Positions 8,272 through 17,589 of a DNA stretch of 64,000 bases are shown one piece after another. The stretch's first letter is position 1. Each line of letters starts with the position of its first letter. Under the pieces are notes generated by a model. It was not told the origin of the DNA, did no database searches, and saw only the letters and a list, made by a program, of their open reading frames with translations. The DNA is taken from positions 62,001 through 126,000 of the forward strand of contig JARFNK010000016.1 in NCBI GenBank assembly GCA_029167225.1, written 5' to 3'. The DNA is from Sphingobium arseniciresistens. GTDB lineage: Bacteria > Pseudomonadota > Alphaproteobacteria > Sphingomonadales > Sphingomonadaceae. The position numbers and the translations under genes were made by a program.

Positions 8272-8906
8272 CTCAAAGCTCCTGTGTCAAAGGAACCTCA
8301 AGGTCTGCCCGGACTCAGCAGCAATCAACTCAGGCGCAATACTCGCGTTCGCAGCTTAACCTCGCCGCGCACACCACTCCAGCGCAGCTGGTTCGTGCTC
8401 CCACTAATTCCGCTTCACGTTAGTAGATCTATAATCAGAATCTTATCGTTGTCCAAACGCCAGTAAAAAGAGCGTCAGAGTAGCCGGCGCGGGTTAGTAC
8501 CCTGTCTGCGCGCAGATACTCGGCTCGGATCGTCGCTCCGCACGTTCGCCCATCTTCCAGGTGCCTTGACCCATCGAAGGCACGACTTCCCCGCCCGGCA
8601 GCGTCACGCATCTCATATGCTTTCGCTCCTTCAATGTTCTCGGCTACTCGTTGAAGGTAGGCGGATATGTCGGTCACGGCCACGTATAATCGAACATCGA
8701 TACACCTGGTGTCACAACCGGTCGGTTGTGACACCAGCACCCGGCATTCGCGCGCGTGCGGTTTTGCGAAGGTCAGAACCCCGCTTCATAATATCAGCTG
8801 CTGGGATCGACAGCCCAGCTCGGTCGTGACCGCCACATGGCCGCTGCCGAAAAGACCAATTCCGGGCTACCGTGAATCTGTGTCCGAATAATGCACAGGG
8901 GCCACG
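8272..8906. other. Gene-free stretch with a 32-nt palindrome
   Basis: A minus-strand ORF of 101 codons (8435-8740) exists, but I see no ribosome site or family, and its start lies over the palindrome, so I do not call it. The AT-richer patch around 8410-8450 contrasts with the flanks. The left part probably contains the origin end of the IS91-type element and the right part the promoter of the next integrase. Confidence 0.45.
8706..8737. repeat. Perfect 15-bp inverted repeat with 2-nt spacer
   Basis: CTGGTGTCACAACCG, GT, then the exact reverse complement. The position, 170 bases before the integrase start and outside the IS91 genes, suggests an operator or a recombination core site. There is no following T-run, so a terminator is unlikely. 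Confidence 0.65.
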
Positions 8907-10070
8907 ATGCCGGCGATCGCCTGGACGGCGACCCAGATGCGCGCCGGCGCGCGCATCGTCGTCAACGAAGCGCTGATCGCGGCGTATCAGGCGGCGAGCT
9001 CGCCGCATTCGATCCGCGCGCTCAAGAATGATCTCGAAGCCTATGACGCCTGGTGCCGGCGCACAGGCGTGATCGCCCTTCCGGCGACCCCGGAGACCGT
9101 CGCCGACTATCTTGATGCACGGGCAGGGCAGGGGGCAAAACCGGCCTCACTGGGCCGCTACAAGGCGTCGATCGCCAAGATTCACCAGCTGCTCGATCTC
9201 AAGGACCCGACGCAGACCGAGTTGGTCAAGCTGCGGCTGCGTGCCATTCGGCGGGAGAAGGGGACTGCCCAGGCCCAGGCACGGCCGCTGCGCTTCAAGG
9301 GGGCGGTGAGGGACGTCGAGCGCGAAAAAAAACCCCGTGGCCTCAACATCAGGGCACTCCTGGAGGCTTGTGGCGACGATCTCACGGGTCTGCGGGACCG
9401 AGCACTCCTCTCCACCGCCTATGACACCGGCTTGCGGGCCTCGGAGCTCGTGGCGGTGGCCGTAGAGCACATTGTCGACGCGCTCGATCCCGAGGCGCGG
9501 CTGTTGGAAATACCGCGCAGCAAGGCGGATCAGGAAGGAGAGGGGGCGACGACCTATCTTTCACCGCGCTCGGTGCGCGCGATCGCGGCGTGGCGCGCCG
9601 CTTCGGGGATCGACAGCGGGCCTTTGTTCCGGCGGGTGCAGGTGCGGCGCTACAAGGCGCGCAAAGCCGTTCCGGGACGCCGGATCGAGAGCATCTCGAG
9701 CCGGGAAGCCTGGGACCTCCGCAAGACGCTTGCCAAGCGCGCGGTAGCGGCCCGAACGGAACATACCGTCGGGGAGGGCGCTCTCCATCCTGGCTCGGTC
9801 GGACCGATCTGGCGGACTATGATCCGCAAAGCGTTCGATCGCGGGGCGTTGCTTGACCTGACCGTCGACGATGTGGCGCGGCTGCTCAAGGGCGTGAGCG
9901 CGCATTCGACGCGGGTCGGGCTGAACCAGGACCTGTTCGCCAGCGGCGAGGATCTCGCCGGGATCATGGACGCGCTGCGCTGGAAGAGCCCGCGCATGCC
10001 GCTCGCCTACAACCGCAATCTCGCCGCCGAGCAGGGGGCGGCGGGGCGGCTCATGGCCAAGATCGGATAG
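8907..10070 (+). CDS. Tyrosine recombinase/integrase
   Basis: The 387-residue protein has an N-terminal core-binding domain (HSIRALKNDLEAYDAWCRRT, then TPETVADYLDARA) and a catalytic domain with Arg in TGLRASELVAV, the HSTRVGLNQDLF box (HxxR) and the presumed nucleophile in LAYNRNLAAE. Integrases of this type occur on sphingomonad plasmids and islands. A fragment of a close relative lies on the minus strand near 26.1 kb (KGDQEGEGATAYLSPRTVRA here corresponds to KADQEGEGATTYLSPRSVRA). The frame is intact. It could excise or integrate the accessory region, but no matching att site is visible beside it. Confidence 0.85.
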   Translation: MPAIAWTATQMRAGARIVVNEALIAAYQAASSPHSIRALKNDLEAYDAWCRRTGVIALPATPETVADYLDARAGQGAKPASLGRYKASIAKIHQLLDLKDPTQTELVKLRLRAIRREKGTAQAQARPLRFKGAVRDVEREKKPRGLNIRALLEACGDDLTGLRDRALLSTAYDTGLRASELVAVAVEHIVDALDPEARLLEIPRSKADQEGEGATTYLSPRSVRAIAAWRAASGIDSGPLFRRVQVRRYKARKAVPGRRIESISSREAWDLRKTLAKRAVAARTEHTVGEGALHPGSVGPIWRTMIRKAFDRGALLDLTVDDVARLLKGVSAHSTRVGLNQDLFASGEDLAGIMDALRWKSPRMPLAYNRNLAAEQGAAGRLMAKIG

Positions 10071-10375
10071 CGTTGGACAATTCCTGCTAGGCAGCTTCGG
10101 GATGACGTCCACACCGGCTCGAACGGCGTGGACGCACGGGTTTCTATCCTACGGCGGCGGAGTAAGGTTGCAGCCATCCGGGATGCTCGGCCGTTTTAAG
10201 TTTTACTCGAGGAAATGAATGGTGTGAGCGCCGCCGCCCTGTTTGTTCCAGCTAGTACCATCGCCGATGGGCAAGGACTTGGCAAACCTGACGCTACCCG
10301 GCGTGGCGAAGCCGATAGGAACGCCTTCTCCACCTGATCGACGGGTTGCCCCCGATGTCCTTCCAGCGGGAGCTG
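10071..10375. other. Gene-free stretch between integrase and catechol operon end
   Basis: About 300 bases lie between two convergent genes. I see no ORF with support. An interrupted inverted repeat (GTCCACACCGG and CGGCGTGGAC, 10108-10133) could form a hairpin after the integrase gene and act as a terminator. Confidence 0.35.
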
Positions 10376-11161
10376 TCATCCTAGAAAATGCAGAACGGCT
10401 GTCGCAAACGGCTTGGCCTGTTCCACGTTTGAGAGGTGCGCTGCCTTCAGCGTGACCAGACGGGCGTCGCGGGCGCTTTCGGTAAGGAAGCGTGCGTCGG
10501 CGATGGAAGTGGAAGGGTCTTCGCTTCCGGCGATCACCAGCGTGGGCGTGCGGTTCAAGCCCGCGGTCGGGCGCTGATCCATGTCGCGGATGGCAGCACA
10601 GCAGCCGGCATAGCCAACAGGATCATTGGCGAGGAGCATCGCGCGGACCGGCGCGACGGCAGCAAGGTCACTCGCTGGAAAGGCGGGGGTAAACCAGCGT
10701 GTGATCGAGCCTTCGGCCAAGGGAGCCATGCCGTCCTTCAACACGCCTTCGATCCGTGCCTGCCAATTCGACGGCGGCCCCATATAAGCGGCGGTATTGG
10801 CGAGGACGAGCCGGTGTAGCCGCTCGGGCGCGCGCACGGCGAGCCATTGGCCGATCATGCCACCCTTGGAAAGGCCGCAGAAATCGACCTGGCCGATGTC
10901 CAGCGCATCCAGCAGCTCGACGGCATCGCGGCCCAGCCGGTCCATCGAATACGCGCCCGGCGGCGAAGCGGAGCCGCCGTGGCCGCGGCTGTCATAGCGC
11001 AATACCCGGAAGTGTTCGGTGAACGCTGCCATCTGCGGTGCCCACATCGTCATATCGGTGCCGAGCGAGTTGGAGAGCATCAGGACCGGGGCACTCGCCG
11101 GTCCGTCGAAGCGATAGGCGATCCGGCAGCCGTCGCCGACAATGACTGTCTGTTTGTCCAT
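10376..11161 (-). CDS. pcaD: 3-oxoadipate enol-lactonase
   Basis: This alpha/beta hydrolase of 261 residues hydrolyses beta-ketoadipate enol-lactone to 3-oxoadipate. I start at the ATG at 11161 because it overlaps the pcaF stop (TGATG), as expected for translational coupling; the upstream in-frame start would lie inside pcaF. The nucleophile is Ser98 in GLSKGGMIG, with Asp in GSEDPST and His in KAAHLSNVEQ completing the triad. It is the last gene of the catR-catBCA-pcaIJFD cluster and supplies the step linking muconolactone isomerase to the CoA-transferase. Confidence 0.92.
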   Translation of the reverse strand: MDKQTVIVGDGCRIAYRFDGPASAPVLMLSNSLGTDMTMWAPQMAAFTEHFRVLRYDSRGHGGSASPPGAYSMDRLGRDAVELLDALDIGQVDFCGLSKGGMIGQWLAVRAPERLHRLVLANTAAYMGPPSNWQARIEGVLKDGMAPLAEGSITRWFTPAFPASDLAAVAPVRAMLLANDPVGYAGCCAAIRDMDQRPTAGLNRTPTLVIAGSEDPSTSIADARFLTESARDARLVTLKAAHLSNVEQAKPFATAVLHFLG

Positions 11162-12363
11162 CAGACGTGCTCCACCGCGACCGCCAGGCCCTGTCCGACA
11201 CCGATGCACAAGGTGGCAAGGCCGAGTTTGCCGCCGCCGTGTTCCAACTGGTGCACCAAGGTCATCAGGATGCGCGCGCCCGACATGCCGAGCGGATGGC
11301 CAAGCGCGATTGCGCCGCCATTGGCATTCACGCGCGCGTCGTCATCCGCGACGCCGAGCGCGCGCAGCACGGCAAGCCCCTGCGAGGCGAAGGCTTCGTT
11401 GAGTTCGATCGCGTCGAACCGGTCGATCTTCAGCCCGAGCCGGGCCATCAGCTTTTGCGTTGCGGGCACTGGACCGATCCCCATGATGCGGGGCGGAACG
11501 CCCGCGCTCGTCATGCCGAGGATACGTGCGCGCGGGGTCAGGCCATGGCGTTTGACCGCAGCCTCGTTGGCGATGATCATCGCGGCGGCCCCGTCATTGA
11601 CGCCCGAGGCATTGCCTGCCGTAACCGTGCCATCGGGACGGACGATCGGCTTGAGCTTTGCCAAACCCTCCGCCGTGGTGTCTGGCCGAGGATGTTCGTC
11701 GGTATCGACGACCGTCTCGCGGCCTTTGCGGTCGGTGATCGTGACCGGCACGATCTCCTCAGCGAAGAATCCCGCAGCCTGCGCCGCGCCGGCCCGTTGC
11801 TGGCTGCGCAAGGCGAAGGCGTCCTGATCCGCGCGCGAGACGTTGAAGTCGCTCGCGACATTCTCGCCGGTCTCGGGCATCGAATCGACGCCATAAGCCG
11901 CCTTCATCTTTGAATTGACGAAGCGCCAGCCGATCGTCGTGTCGTAGAGGGCATTGCTTCGCGAAAAGGCGCTTTCCGCCTTGGGCATCACGAAGGGCGC
12001 GCGGCTCATGCTCTCGACGCCGCCCGCGATCATCAGGTCGGTGTCGCCGGCGCGGATCGCGCGCGCGGCGATGCCGATCGCATCCAGCCCCGAGGCGCAC
12101 AGCCGGTTGACGGTTGAGCCACCGACGCTGTCGGGAAATCCTGCGAGCAGGGCGGCCATCCGCGCGACATTGCGATTGTCCTCTCCCGCCTGATTGGCGC
12201 AGCCAAGAATCACATCGTCGATCGCCGCAGGGTCGAGTCCGGTGCGCTCGATCAGCGCCTTGAGCGGAATGGCCGCCAGATCGTCGGCGCGAACGGCAGA
12301 CAGAGCGCCGGCATAGCGACCGAGGGGCGTGCGGATCGCATCGCAGAGGAATGCTTCGGTCAT
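11161..12363 (-). CDS. pcaF: 3-oxoadipyl-CoA thiolase
   Basis: This 400-residue thiolase cleaves beta-ketoadipyl-CoA to succinyl-CoA and acetyl-CoA, the last step of the pathway. The acyl-accepting Cys89 ([11 protein letters not shown]), His355 in [14 protein letters not shown] and the second catalytic Cys386 ([11 protein letters not shown]) are all present. The length matches PcaF. It overlaps pcaJ upstream by 4 bases (ATGA) and pcaD downstream by 1 base (TGATG). The general thiolase fold would also fit acetyl-CoA acetyltransferase, but the operon context decides for PcaF. Confidence 0.93.
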   Translation of the reverse strand: MTEAFLCDAIRTPLGRYAGALSAVRADDLAAIPLKALIERTGLDPAAIDDVILGCANQAGEDNRNVARMAALLAGFPDSVGGSTVNRLCASGLDAIGIAARAIRAGDTDLMIAGGVESMSRAPFVMPKAESAFSRSNALYDTTIGWRFVNSKMKAAYGVDSMPETGENVASDFNVSRADQDAFALRSQQRAGAAQAAGFFAEEIVPVTITDRKGRETVVDTDEHPRPDTTAEGLAKLKPIVRPDGTVTAGNASGVNDGAAAMIIANEAAVKRHGLTPRARILGMTSAGVPPRIMGIGPVPATQKLMARLGLKIDRFDAIELNEAFASQGLAVLRALGVADDDARVNANGGAIALGHPLGMSGARILMTLVHQLEHGGGKLGLATLCIGVGQGLAVAVEHV

Positions 12364-13007
12364 GACTTCACCTGCACGGTGAGCGGCGCGCCGGTCCGGG
12401 CGATAACCTCATCGACGCTCACGCCCGGCGCGGTCTCGACAAGGATGAGGCCGCCGGCCTTCTTGTCGACGGTGATCACCGCCAGATCGGTGATGATCAG
12501 ATCGACCACGCCCTTGCCGGTGAGCGGCAGCGAGCAATGCTCGAGGATCTTGGGCGAGCCGTTCTTCGACACATGCTCCATGACGACAACCACGCGCTTG
12601 ACGCCCGCGACCAGGTCCATGGCGCCGCCCATGCCCTTCACCATCTTGCCCGGAATCGTCCAGTTGGCGAGATCACCATTGGCGGCCACCTCCATCGCGC
12701 CAAGCACCGCCATGTCGATATGACCGCCCCGGATCATCGCGAAGCTGTCGGCCGAGGAGAAGAAGCTCGAGGTTGGCAGCGCGGTGATCGTCTCCTTACC
12801 TGCGTTGATGAGGTCGGGGTCCGCTTCGCCGTCATAAGGGAAGGGGCCGATGCCCAGCATCCCGTTTTCGCTCTGCAGCGTGACATTGATGCCAATGGGC
12901 ACATGGTTTGCCACCAGGGTCGGGATGCCGATGCCGAGGTTCACATAATAGCCGTCGCACAGCTCCTTGGCGGCGCGCGCGGCCATCTCGTCGCGGGTCC
13001 AGCTCAT
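12360..13007 (-). CDS. pcaJ: 3-oxoadipate CoA-transferase subunit B
   Basis: The 215-residue beta subunit of a family I CoA-transferase carries the catalytic Glu47 in the [10 protein letters not shown] motif and the glycine-rich [10 protein letters not shown]. With PcaI it moves CoA from succinyl-CoA to 3-oxoadipate. It overlaps pcaI and pcaF by 4 bases each, so the three are translationally coupled. Succinyl-CoA:3-ketoacid CoA-transferase ScoB is the closest alternative by fold, but the position between catechol genes and pcaF supports PcaJ. Confidence 0.9.
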   Translation of the reverse strand: MSWTRDEMAARAAKELCDGYYVNLGIGIPTLVANHVPIGINVTLQSENGMLGIGPFPYDGEADPDLINAGKETITALPTSSFFSSADSFAMIRGGHIDMAVLGAMEVAANGDLANWTIPGKMVKGMGGAMDLVAGVKRVVVVMEHVSKNGSPKILEHCSLPLTGKGVVDLIITDLAVITVDKKAGGLILVETAPGVSVDEVIARTGAPLTVQVKS

Positions 13008-13717
13008 GCCGCTACCTCCCGGGGCCGGGTCGTCAGCTTCTCGATCCGCTTCTCGTTGATGGTCGAAAGCACGATACGATCGACATAGATGCCCGGCGTG
13101 TGAATGCAGTCGGGATCGAAACTGCCCTCAGGCATGATCTCCTCCACCTCGACCACGGTGATCTTCCCCGCAGTCGCCATGTTCGGGTTGAAGTTACGCG
13201 CGGTCTTGCGGAACATCAAATTGCCCGCCGGATCGGCCCGCCACGCCTTGATGATTGACAGGTCGGCGCGAAGCCAGGTCTCGCGTACATAGTCCTCGCC
13301 CTCGAAGGCCTCGACCGGCTTGCCCTCGGCCACGACGGTGCCAACCCCGGTCTTTGTATAAAAGGCAGGAATGCCGGCACCGCCAGCGCGGATACGCTCG
13401 GCCAGCGTGCCCTGCGGGTTCAGTTCCAGGTCCAGTTCGCCGGAGAGATATTGCTGCTCGAACAACTTGTTTTCGCCCACATAGGAGGAGATCATCTTCT
13501 TCACCTGACGGCTTTCCAGCAGCATCCACAGGCCAAAGCCGTCCGCACCCGCGTTGTTGGAAATGACGGTGAGTTGCTTGATGCCTGACGCGCGAATTTC
13601 CGGGATCAGACTCTCCGGATTGCCAGACAGTCCGAAACCGCCAGACATGATCGTCATGCCGTCGAACAGGATGCCCGCCAGCGCGTCGGCGGGGCTTGTG
13701 AAGATCTTGCTGGCCAT
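13004..13717 (-). CDS. pcaI: 3-oxoadipate CoA-transferase subunit A
   Basis: The 237-residue alpha subunit shows the glycine-rich signature of family I CoA-transferases near the start ([20 protein letters not shown]) and the conserved ISNNAG and TKTGVGT motifs. It pairs with the overlapping pcaJ product to form the transferase. AAGGAG sits 7 bases before the ATG. It follows catA after 64 bases on the same strand and so belongs to the catechol operon. Confidence 0.9.
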   Translation of the reverse strand: MASKIFTSPADALAGILFDGMTIMSGGFGLSGNPESLIPEIRASGIKQLTVISNNAGADGFGLWMLLESRQVKKMISSYVGENKLFEQQYLSGELDLELNPQGTLAERIRAGGAGIPAFYTKTGVGTVVAEGKPVEAFEGEDYVRETWLRADLSIIKAWRADPAGNLMFRKTARNFNPNMATAGKITVVEVEEIMPEGSFDPDCIHTPGIYVDRIVLSTINEKRIEKLTTRPREVAA

Positions 13718-13781
13718 ATGAATCTCCTTGAACGCGGCCCGCCAGCAAGCGGGCCGCTATCCTGTCGTCATCCCGCTGCGA

Positions 13782-14705
13782 TTACGCTGCCAACGCGCGC
13801 GGACGGCTCGACGCATGAACTTCATCGGCATCATGCGCCCGCAGCATGACGAAATCGAATTCGATTTCGGCATGCTGTCCCGCGACGTCAAAACTGGTGG
13901 CCAGGGCTCCGCCGCTTTGGTGCGTCACCGGCGGGATCAGTTCCTCGCGCGTCGCATAGGCGAAATCATCGCGCAGATACGGATCGCCATCTATATTGAT
14001 CTGCGTGGTCAGATGCCGGTGGCTATCCGCCGAAATGAAGAAGTGGATGTGCGCGGGACGATTGGTGTGGCGGCCGATCGCCTTGAGGATCGTCTCGGTC
14101 GAGCCTCCCGGCGGGCAGGAATAGCCCGACGGCATGATGCTGCGGAAGGCATAGCGCCCATCGGCATCGGCAATGATGGTACGACGCAGATTATAATCGC
14201 TCTGGGTCTTGTCGAAATAGGAATAGTTGCCCAGCGTATTGGCGTGCCAGACCTCAACCTTGGCGCCGGGCAGGGGCGTGCCGTCCGCGCCGCGCACCTG
14301 ACCATGCATGATCAGCACTTCGCCCTTGTCGGCGCCGTCGTCGAGGCGCGCGGTTCCGTTGGTCACAGGGGCGCCGGCGACATAAAGCGGTCCTTCGATA
14401 GTGCGAGGCGTTCCGCTTGCCACGCCTTCGGCGGCGTCGATCGCATCGGCGCGCAGATCGAGATAATGTTCGATGCCGAGACCGGCGGCCCACAACCCAT
14501 ATTCGCCCGAGCCTTGCGCGGCGAAATTGAGCGCGGTCCAAAGTTCGTCGTCGGTGACGTCGAATTCGTCGATCGTTGCGAACAGATCGCCCACGATGCG
14601 GCGAATGATCGCCTTGAGACGCGGGTTCCCGCTGACGACATCAAGGCCGGCCACTCGATCGAGGAGCGTTTGCACGGGAGCCGTATCAGAAAGTTTCAAC
14701 GTCAT
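13782..14705 (-). CDS. catA: Catechol 1,2-dioxygenase
   Basis: This intradiol dioxygenase opens catechol to cis,cis-muconate using non-haem Fe(III). The 307 residues contain the N-terminal helical linker domain (about 1-100) typical of catechol rather than protocatechuate enzymes, GPLYVAGAP, and the four iron ligands: Tyr161 (GNYSYFD), Tyr195 (MPSGYSCP), His219 and His221 (RPAHIHFF). Spacing of the last three fits characterised CatA enzymes. AAGGAG precedes the start. It lies between catC and pcaI in the operon. Activity on substituted catechols cannot be judged from sequence alone. Confidence 0.94.
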   Translation of the reverse strand: MTLKLSDTAPVQTLLDRVAGLDVVSGNPRLKAIIRRIVGDLFATIDEFDVTDDELWTALNFAAQGSGEYGLWAAGLGIEHYLDLRADAIDAAEGVASGTPRTIEGPLYVAGAPVTNGTARLDDGADKGEVLIMHGQVRGADGTPLPGAKVEVWHANTLGNYSYFDKTQSDYNLRRTIIADADGRYAFRSIMPSGYSCPPGGSTETILKAIGRHTNRPAHIHFFISADSHRHLTTQINIDGDPYLRDDFAYATREELIPPVTHQSGGALATSFDVAGQHAEIEFDFVMLRAHDADEVHASSRPRALAA

Positions 14706-14743
14706 GTCTTCTCTCCTTGAATTGTGGGGTTCCGCGGGCGCGG

Positions 14744-15034
14744 TCAGCGATCATCCGCGTGAATGGAGGACGGATGGCGGCAAAGCGGGGTGACCGCGAT
14801 CTCCATGAACGGAAACAGCGGGAGCGTGCTCACCAGATCGTGAAGCTCCTGTCCGTCGGCCACGTCGAAGATGCTGATATTCGAATATTGTCCCGCGACC
14901 CGCCAGATATGACGCCATTTCCCCTGTTGCTGCAATTCCTGGGATCGCGCTTTCTCGACCCGCTTGAGCTCCTCCGCCTTGGCGGGATCGAGATCGTACG
15001 GAATGCGAACGTCCATCCGAACATGAAACAGCAT
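14744..15034 (-). CDS. catC: Muconolactone delta-isomerase
   Basis: This 96-residue protein has the typical size and N-terminus of the family (MLFHVRMDVRIPYDLDPAKA) and the conserved QGKWRHIWRVAGQYSNISIF segment. It isomerises muconolactone to the enol-lactone used by PcaD. GAGGAG lies a few bases before the ATG. It is 3 bases downstream of catB and 38 bases upstream of catA, on the same strand. Confidence 0.93.
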   Translation of the reverse strand: MLFHVRMDVRIPYDLDPAKAEELKRVEKARSQELQQQGKWRHIWRVAGQYSNISIFDVADGQELHDLVSTLPLFPFMEIAVTPLCRHPSSIHADDR

Positions 15035-15037
15035 CGG

Positions 15038-16204
15038 TTAACTCCTCGTGCTAGTTTGGGCGGTGGTGTGGAGCGTGGGGCGATTTGCATCGCGGCGGAA
15101 AAAGGCGACGCGGTCCTCGTCCAGCGACACGCCGAGGCCCGGTCCTTCCGGTACGATCAGCGCGAAATCTGAATAAACGAGCGGCTCGGCCAATATTTCC
15201 TCGGTCAACAGCAGCGGGCCGAACAATTCGGTCTGGAAAGCCAGATCGTGGAACGTCGCGAAGACATGCGCCGATGCAGCGGTGCCGACCCCGGCTTCGA
15301 GCATGGTGCCGCCATAAAGTGAAACGCCCGCCGCGTTCGCGATGGACCCCACGGCGTAGGCCGCCGTCAGCCCGCCCGACTGGGCGATCTTGACCGCGAA
15401 TACGTCGGCTGCGGCATGGCTGGCAAAGTCGAAGGCGCTGGCCGGGCCGGTGAGCGATTCATCCGCCATGATCGGCACGGTGAAGCGCTGCGCCAGGCGC
15501 GCCATCGCCCCACGCAGATGGCCATCCACCGGCTGCTCCACCAGATCGCAACCGGCATCCTCGAGCATGGCGATACCCCGCGCCGCGCTGGCTTCGTCCC
15601 ATGCCTTGTTGACATCGACGCGAACGCTCGCCCGGTCGCCCAGCGCCTTCTTGATAGCAGCGACATGCGCCACATCGTCCACGATGGCGCGCTTGCCGAT
15701 CTTCAGCTTGAAGATGTTGTGCCGGCGCTTGGCGAGCATCTGCTCGGCCTCCTCGATATCCTGCGCCGTATTGCCGCTGGCGAGCGTCCAGGCGACGGAT
15801 AGCCGATCCCGGCGGCGGCCGCCGAGCAACTCCGACACGGGAAGCCCGACCCGCTGCCCCATCGCGTCGAGAAGGGCCGTTTCCACCGCGCATTTGGCAA
15901 AGCGATTGCCGACGATCGTCTTGCCCAGCCGGTCCATCAGTTTGGCGGGCCGGGTAGGATCGGTGCCCAGCATCAGCGGCGCGAAATAGGTGTCGAGCGC
16001 GAGCTTGATGCCTTCGGGGCTTTCCTCGCCATAGCTGAGGCCGCCGATGGTCGTTCCCTCGCCAATGCCCGCGATGCCATCCGAGCTGCGGATGGTGACG
16101 AGCACCACCGTCTGCTGCTGCATCGTCGTCATCGAGAGAACATGCGGGCGAATCGTGGGCAGATCGACGAGGCATGTCTCAATGGCGTCGATGGTCGTGC
16201 TCAT
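15038..16204 (-). CDS. catB: Muconate cycloisomerase
   Basis: A 388-residue enolase-superfamily enzyme that cyclises cis,cis-muconate to muconolactone. It has the N-terminal capping domain and the barrel with the K166-x-K168 base (FKLKIG), the metal-binding acids in VRVDVNKAWD, the EQPVDG strand and the MADESLTG loop, and the later Lys in VFAVKIAQSGG. Its start overlaps the stop of the LysR-type regulator gene (TGATG), so regulator and enzyme are translationally coupled. Chloromuconate cycloisomerase is the alternative; the companion catA and catC favour CatB. Confidence 0.93.
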   Translation of the reverse strand: MSTTIDAIETCLVDLPTIRPHVLSMTTMQQQTVVLVTIRSSDGIAGIGEGTTIGGLSYGEESPEGIKLALDTYFAPLMLGTDPTRPAKLMDRLGKTIVGNRFAKCAVETALLDAMGQRVGLPVSELLGGRRRDRLSVAWTLASGNTAQDIEEAEQMLAKRRHNIFKLKIGKRAIVDDVAHVAAIKKALGDRASVRVDVNKAWDEASAARGIAMLEDAGCDLVEQPVDGHLRGAMARLAQRFTVPIMADESLTGPASAFDFASHAAADVFAVKIAQSGGLTAAYAVGSIANAAGVSLYGGTMLEAGVGTAASAHVFATFHDLAFQTELFGPLLLTEEILAEPLVYSDFALIVPEGPGLGVSLDEDRVAFFRRDANRPTLHTTAQTSTRS

Positions 16205-17187
16205 CAGCGGGATCCTTGCTGGAGATTGGTGGTATGAAGGTCTGCGACACCCACATTTCCTGCCTTGTTAGCCGCGGCGAAGGCTTTGACATGGGTCCGG
16301 AACAGAGCGAGCGTCGCGGAGCGGTTGTCACGGCGATAGGACAGGCTGAGCCGCGTCATGGGCGTTGGCGCCATCAGAGGCCGATAGGCCACCCCCAGCC
16401 GCTGGGATCCCTCAACCGTCGCCGGAACCAGCGAAACTCCAGCACCCGCTGCGATCAGGCCGAGGGCGGTCTGCAGGTCCATCGTCTCATGGGCGATGAC
16501 CGGCGAAAAACCACTATCATGACAATGACGCAGGATGGTGTCCGCGAAGCTGGGACGCGGGGAGCGTGGATAGAGAATGAAGGGGTGGTGCGCGAGATCC
16601 CCAAGCGCGATCTCCTGCCGCGCCGTGAGCGGATCGATATCGGGCAGGGCGACGATCAGAGGCTCTTCCAGCACGGTCTCGTCGATCACTTCGGGGTCGT
16701 CGATCGCTGGCCGCGCGAAGGCGATATCAATCGTGCGCTCAATCAGGCCGACGCGCAGTTCCGCAGTGTTCATGGCGTGAAGCATCAGGTCGACATCGGA
16801 ATGGTCGGTTCGAAAGGCGTTCAACACTCTCGGCAGTATCGAATAGGTCGCCGAGCCGACAAAGCCCACATTGAGCACACCGGTGGCGCCTTCTGCCGCG
16901 CGGCGTGCGACCCGCGCGGCCTCGACGATACGGCCCAATATGTCGCGCGCGCGCGGAAGCAGCACCTCTCCCGCGATCGTGAGCCGGATCTGATTGCGTG
17001 TCCGGTCGAAAAGGGTGGCACCGATCGCGCTCTCAAGTTCGACCATCTGCCGGCTGAGCGCGGGTTGCGCGATATGGAGACGCTCCGATGCCCGACCGAA
17101 ATGGAGTTCTTCGGCAATGGCCACGAAATAGCGCAAGCGCCGCACATCGACGCCCGAGGCGTCGGCAAAGAGATCGACCACGGTCAT
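16204..17187 (-). CDS. catR: LysR-family regulator of the catechol operon
   Basis: The 327-residue protein has an N-terminal winged helix (about residues 14-73: RRLRYFVAIAEELHFGRASE, then RLHIAQPALSRQMVELE) and a C-terminal effector domain of the CatR/BenM/CbnR type. Such regulators usually respond to cis,cis-muconate. Unusually the gene is not divergent from the genes it should control: it is first in the same transcript and overlaps catB. The outer-membrane channel gene is divergent. The symbol is assigned from context. Confidence 0.85.
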   Translation of the reverse strand: MTVVDLFADASGVDVRRLRYFVAIAEELHFGRASERLHIAQPALSRQMVELESAIGATLFDRTRNQIRLTIAGEVLLPRARDILGRIVEAARVARRAAEGATGVLNVGFVGSATYSILPRVLNAFRTDHSDVDLMLHAMNTAELRVGLIERTIDIAFARPAIDDPEVIDETVLEEPLIVALPDIDPLTARQEIALGDLAHHPFILYPRSPRPSFADTILRHCHDSGFSPVIAHETMDLQTALGLIAAGAGVSLVPATVEGSQRLGVAYRPLMAPTPMTRLSLSYRRDNRSATLALFRTHVKAFAAANKAGNVGVADLHTTNLQQGSR

Positions 17188-17311
17188 GAGCGAGCCCCCA
17201 ACGCGGATGCGTGGAGTGACGGGTTTGTGCTGTGCATAGCCATTATGTCGCTCCTCTCACCGGCTTGTTAGCCCTTTGGCTCTTGCGGCCGTTCCACCAA
17301 CGTCCGCCTAT

Positions 17312-17328
17312 TTGGCTGATTCTGCCAA
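17312..17328. promoter_or_regulatory. Candidate LysR-type binding site TTGGC-N7-GCCAA
   Basis: TTGGC, 7 bases, GCCAA is a dyad of the LysR type (it contains T-N11-A) and lies 125 bases upstream of the regulator start, in the expected range for autoregulation. Confidence 0.5.
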
Positions 17329-17346
17329 TAGCATTTCCCTAATATG

Positions 17347-17365
17347 CAATGCCGAAACGGCATTG
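17347..17365. promoter_or_regulatory. Inverted repeat CAATGCCG-AAA-CGGCATTG
   Basis: Perfect 8-bp arms with a 3-base spacer, centred between the two divergent genes. The right half (CGAAACGGCAT) recurs at 17437. It is a candidate operator for CatR or another regulator shared by both promoters. Confidence 0.5.
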
Positions 17366-17589
17366 GGATGGACATGATAATAGCATATGTGTGCTCGACT
17401 GCATTGCCGCCGCGATGACAGGCCCAGATAAAATCGCGAAACGGCATCACATATTGCTGATTTGCTATTTGTATCCCGCCGCAGCGGCGCTCAACCTCAA
17501 CGCAAGCCGGACCATCGGTATCGAAGCTGTGACGCGCAAGTGTTGCTCGACGCCGACGAGAAACATGTGGCTGCGACAGGAGACGGGAT

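Larger units (their letters stand above)
17188..17589. promoter_or_regulatory. Divergent promoter region of catechol operon and channel gene
   Basis: About 400 AT-richer bases separate the regulator gene from the divergent outer-membrane channel gene. It holds two inverted repeats (listed separately) and a direct copy of CGAAACGGCAT at 17353 and 17437, 84 bases (eight turns) apart. Core promoter hexamers are not clear enough to call. Confidence 0.6.

Noticed and set aside
8435-8740. 101-codon minus-strand ORF upstream of the integrase
   Set aside because: No ribosome site, no recognisable family, and the start region lies on the 32-nt palindrome. Not called as a gene.
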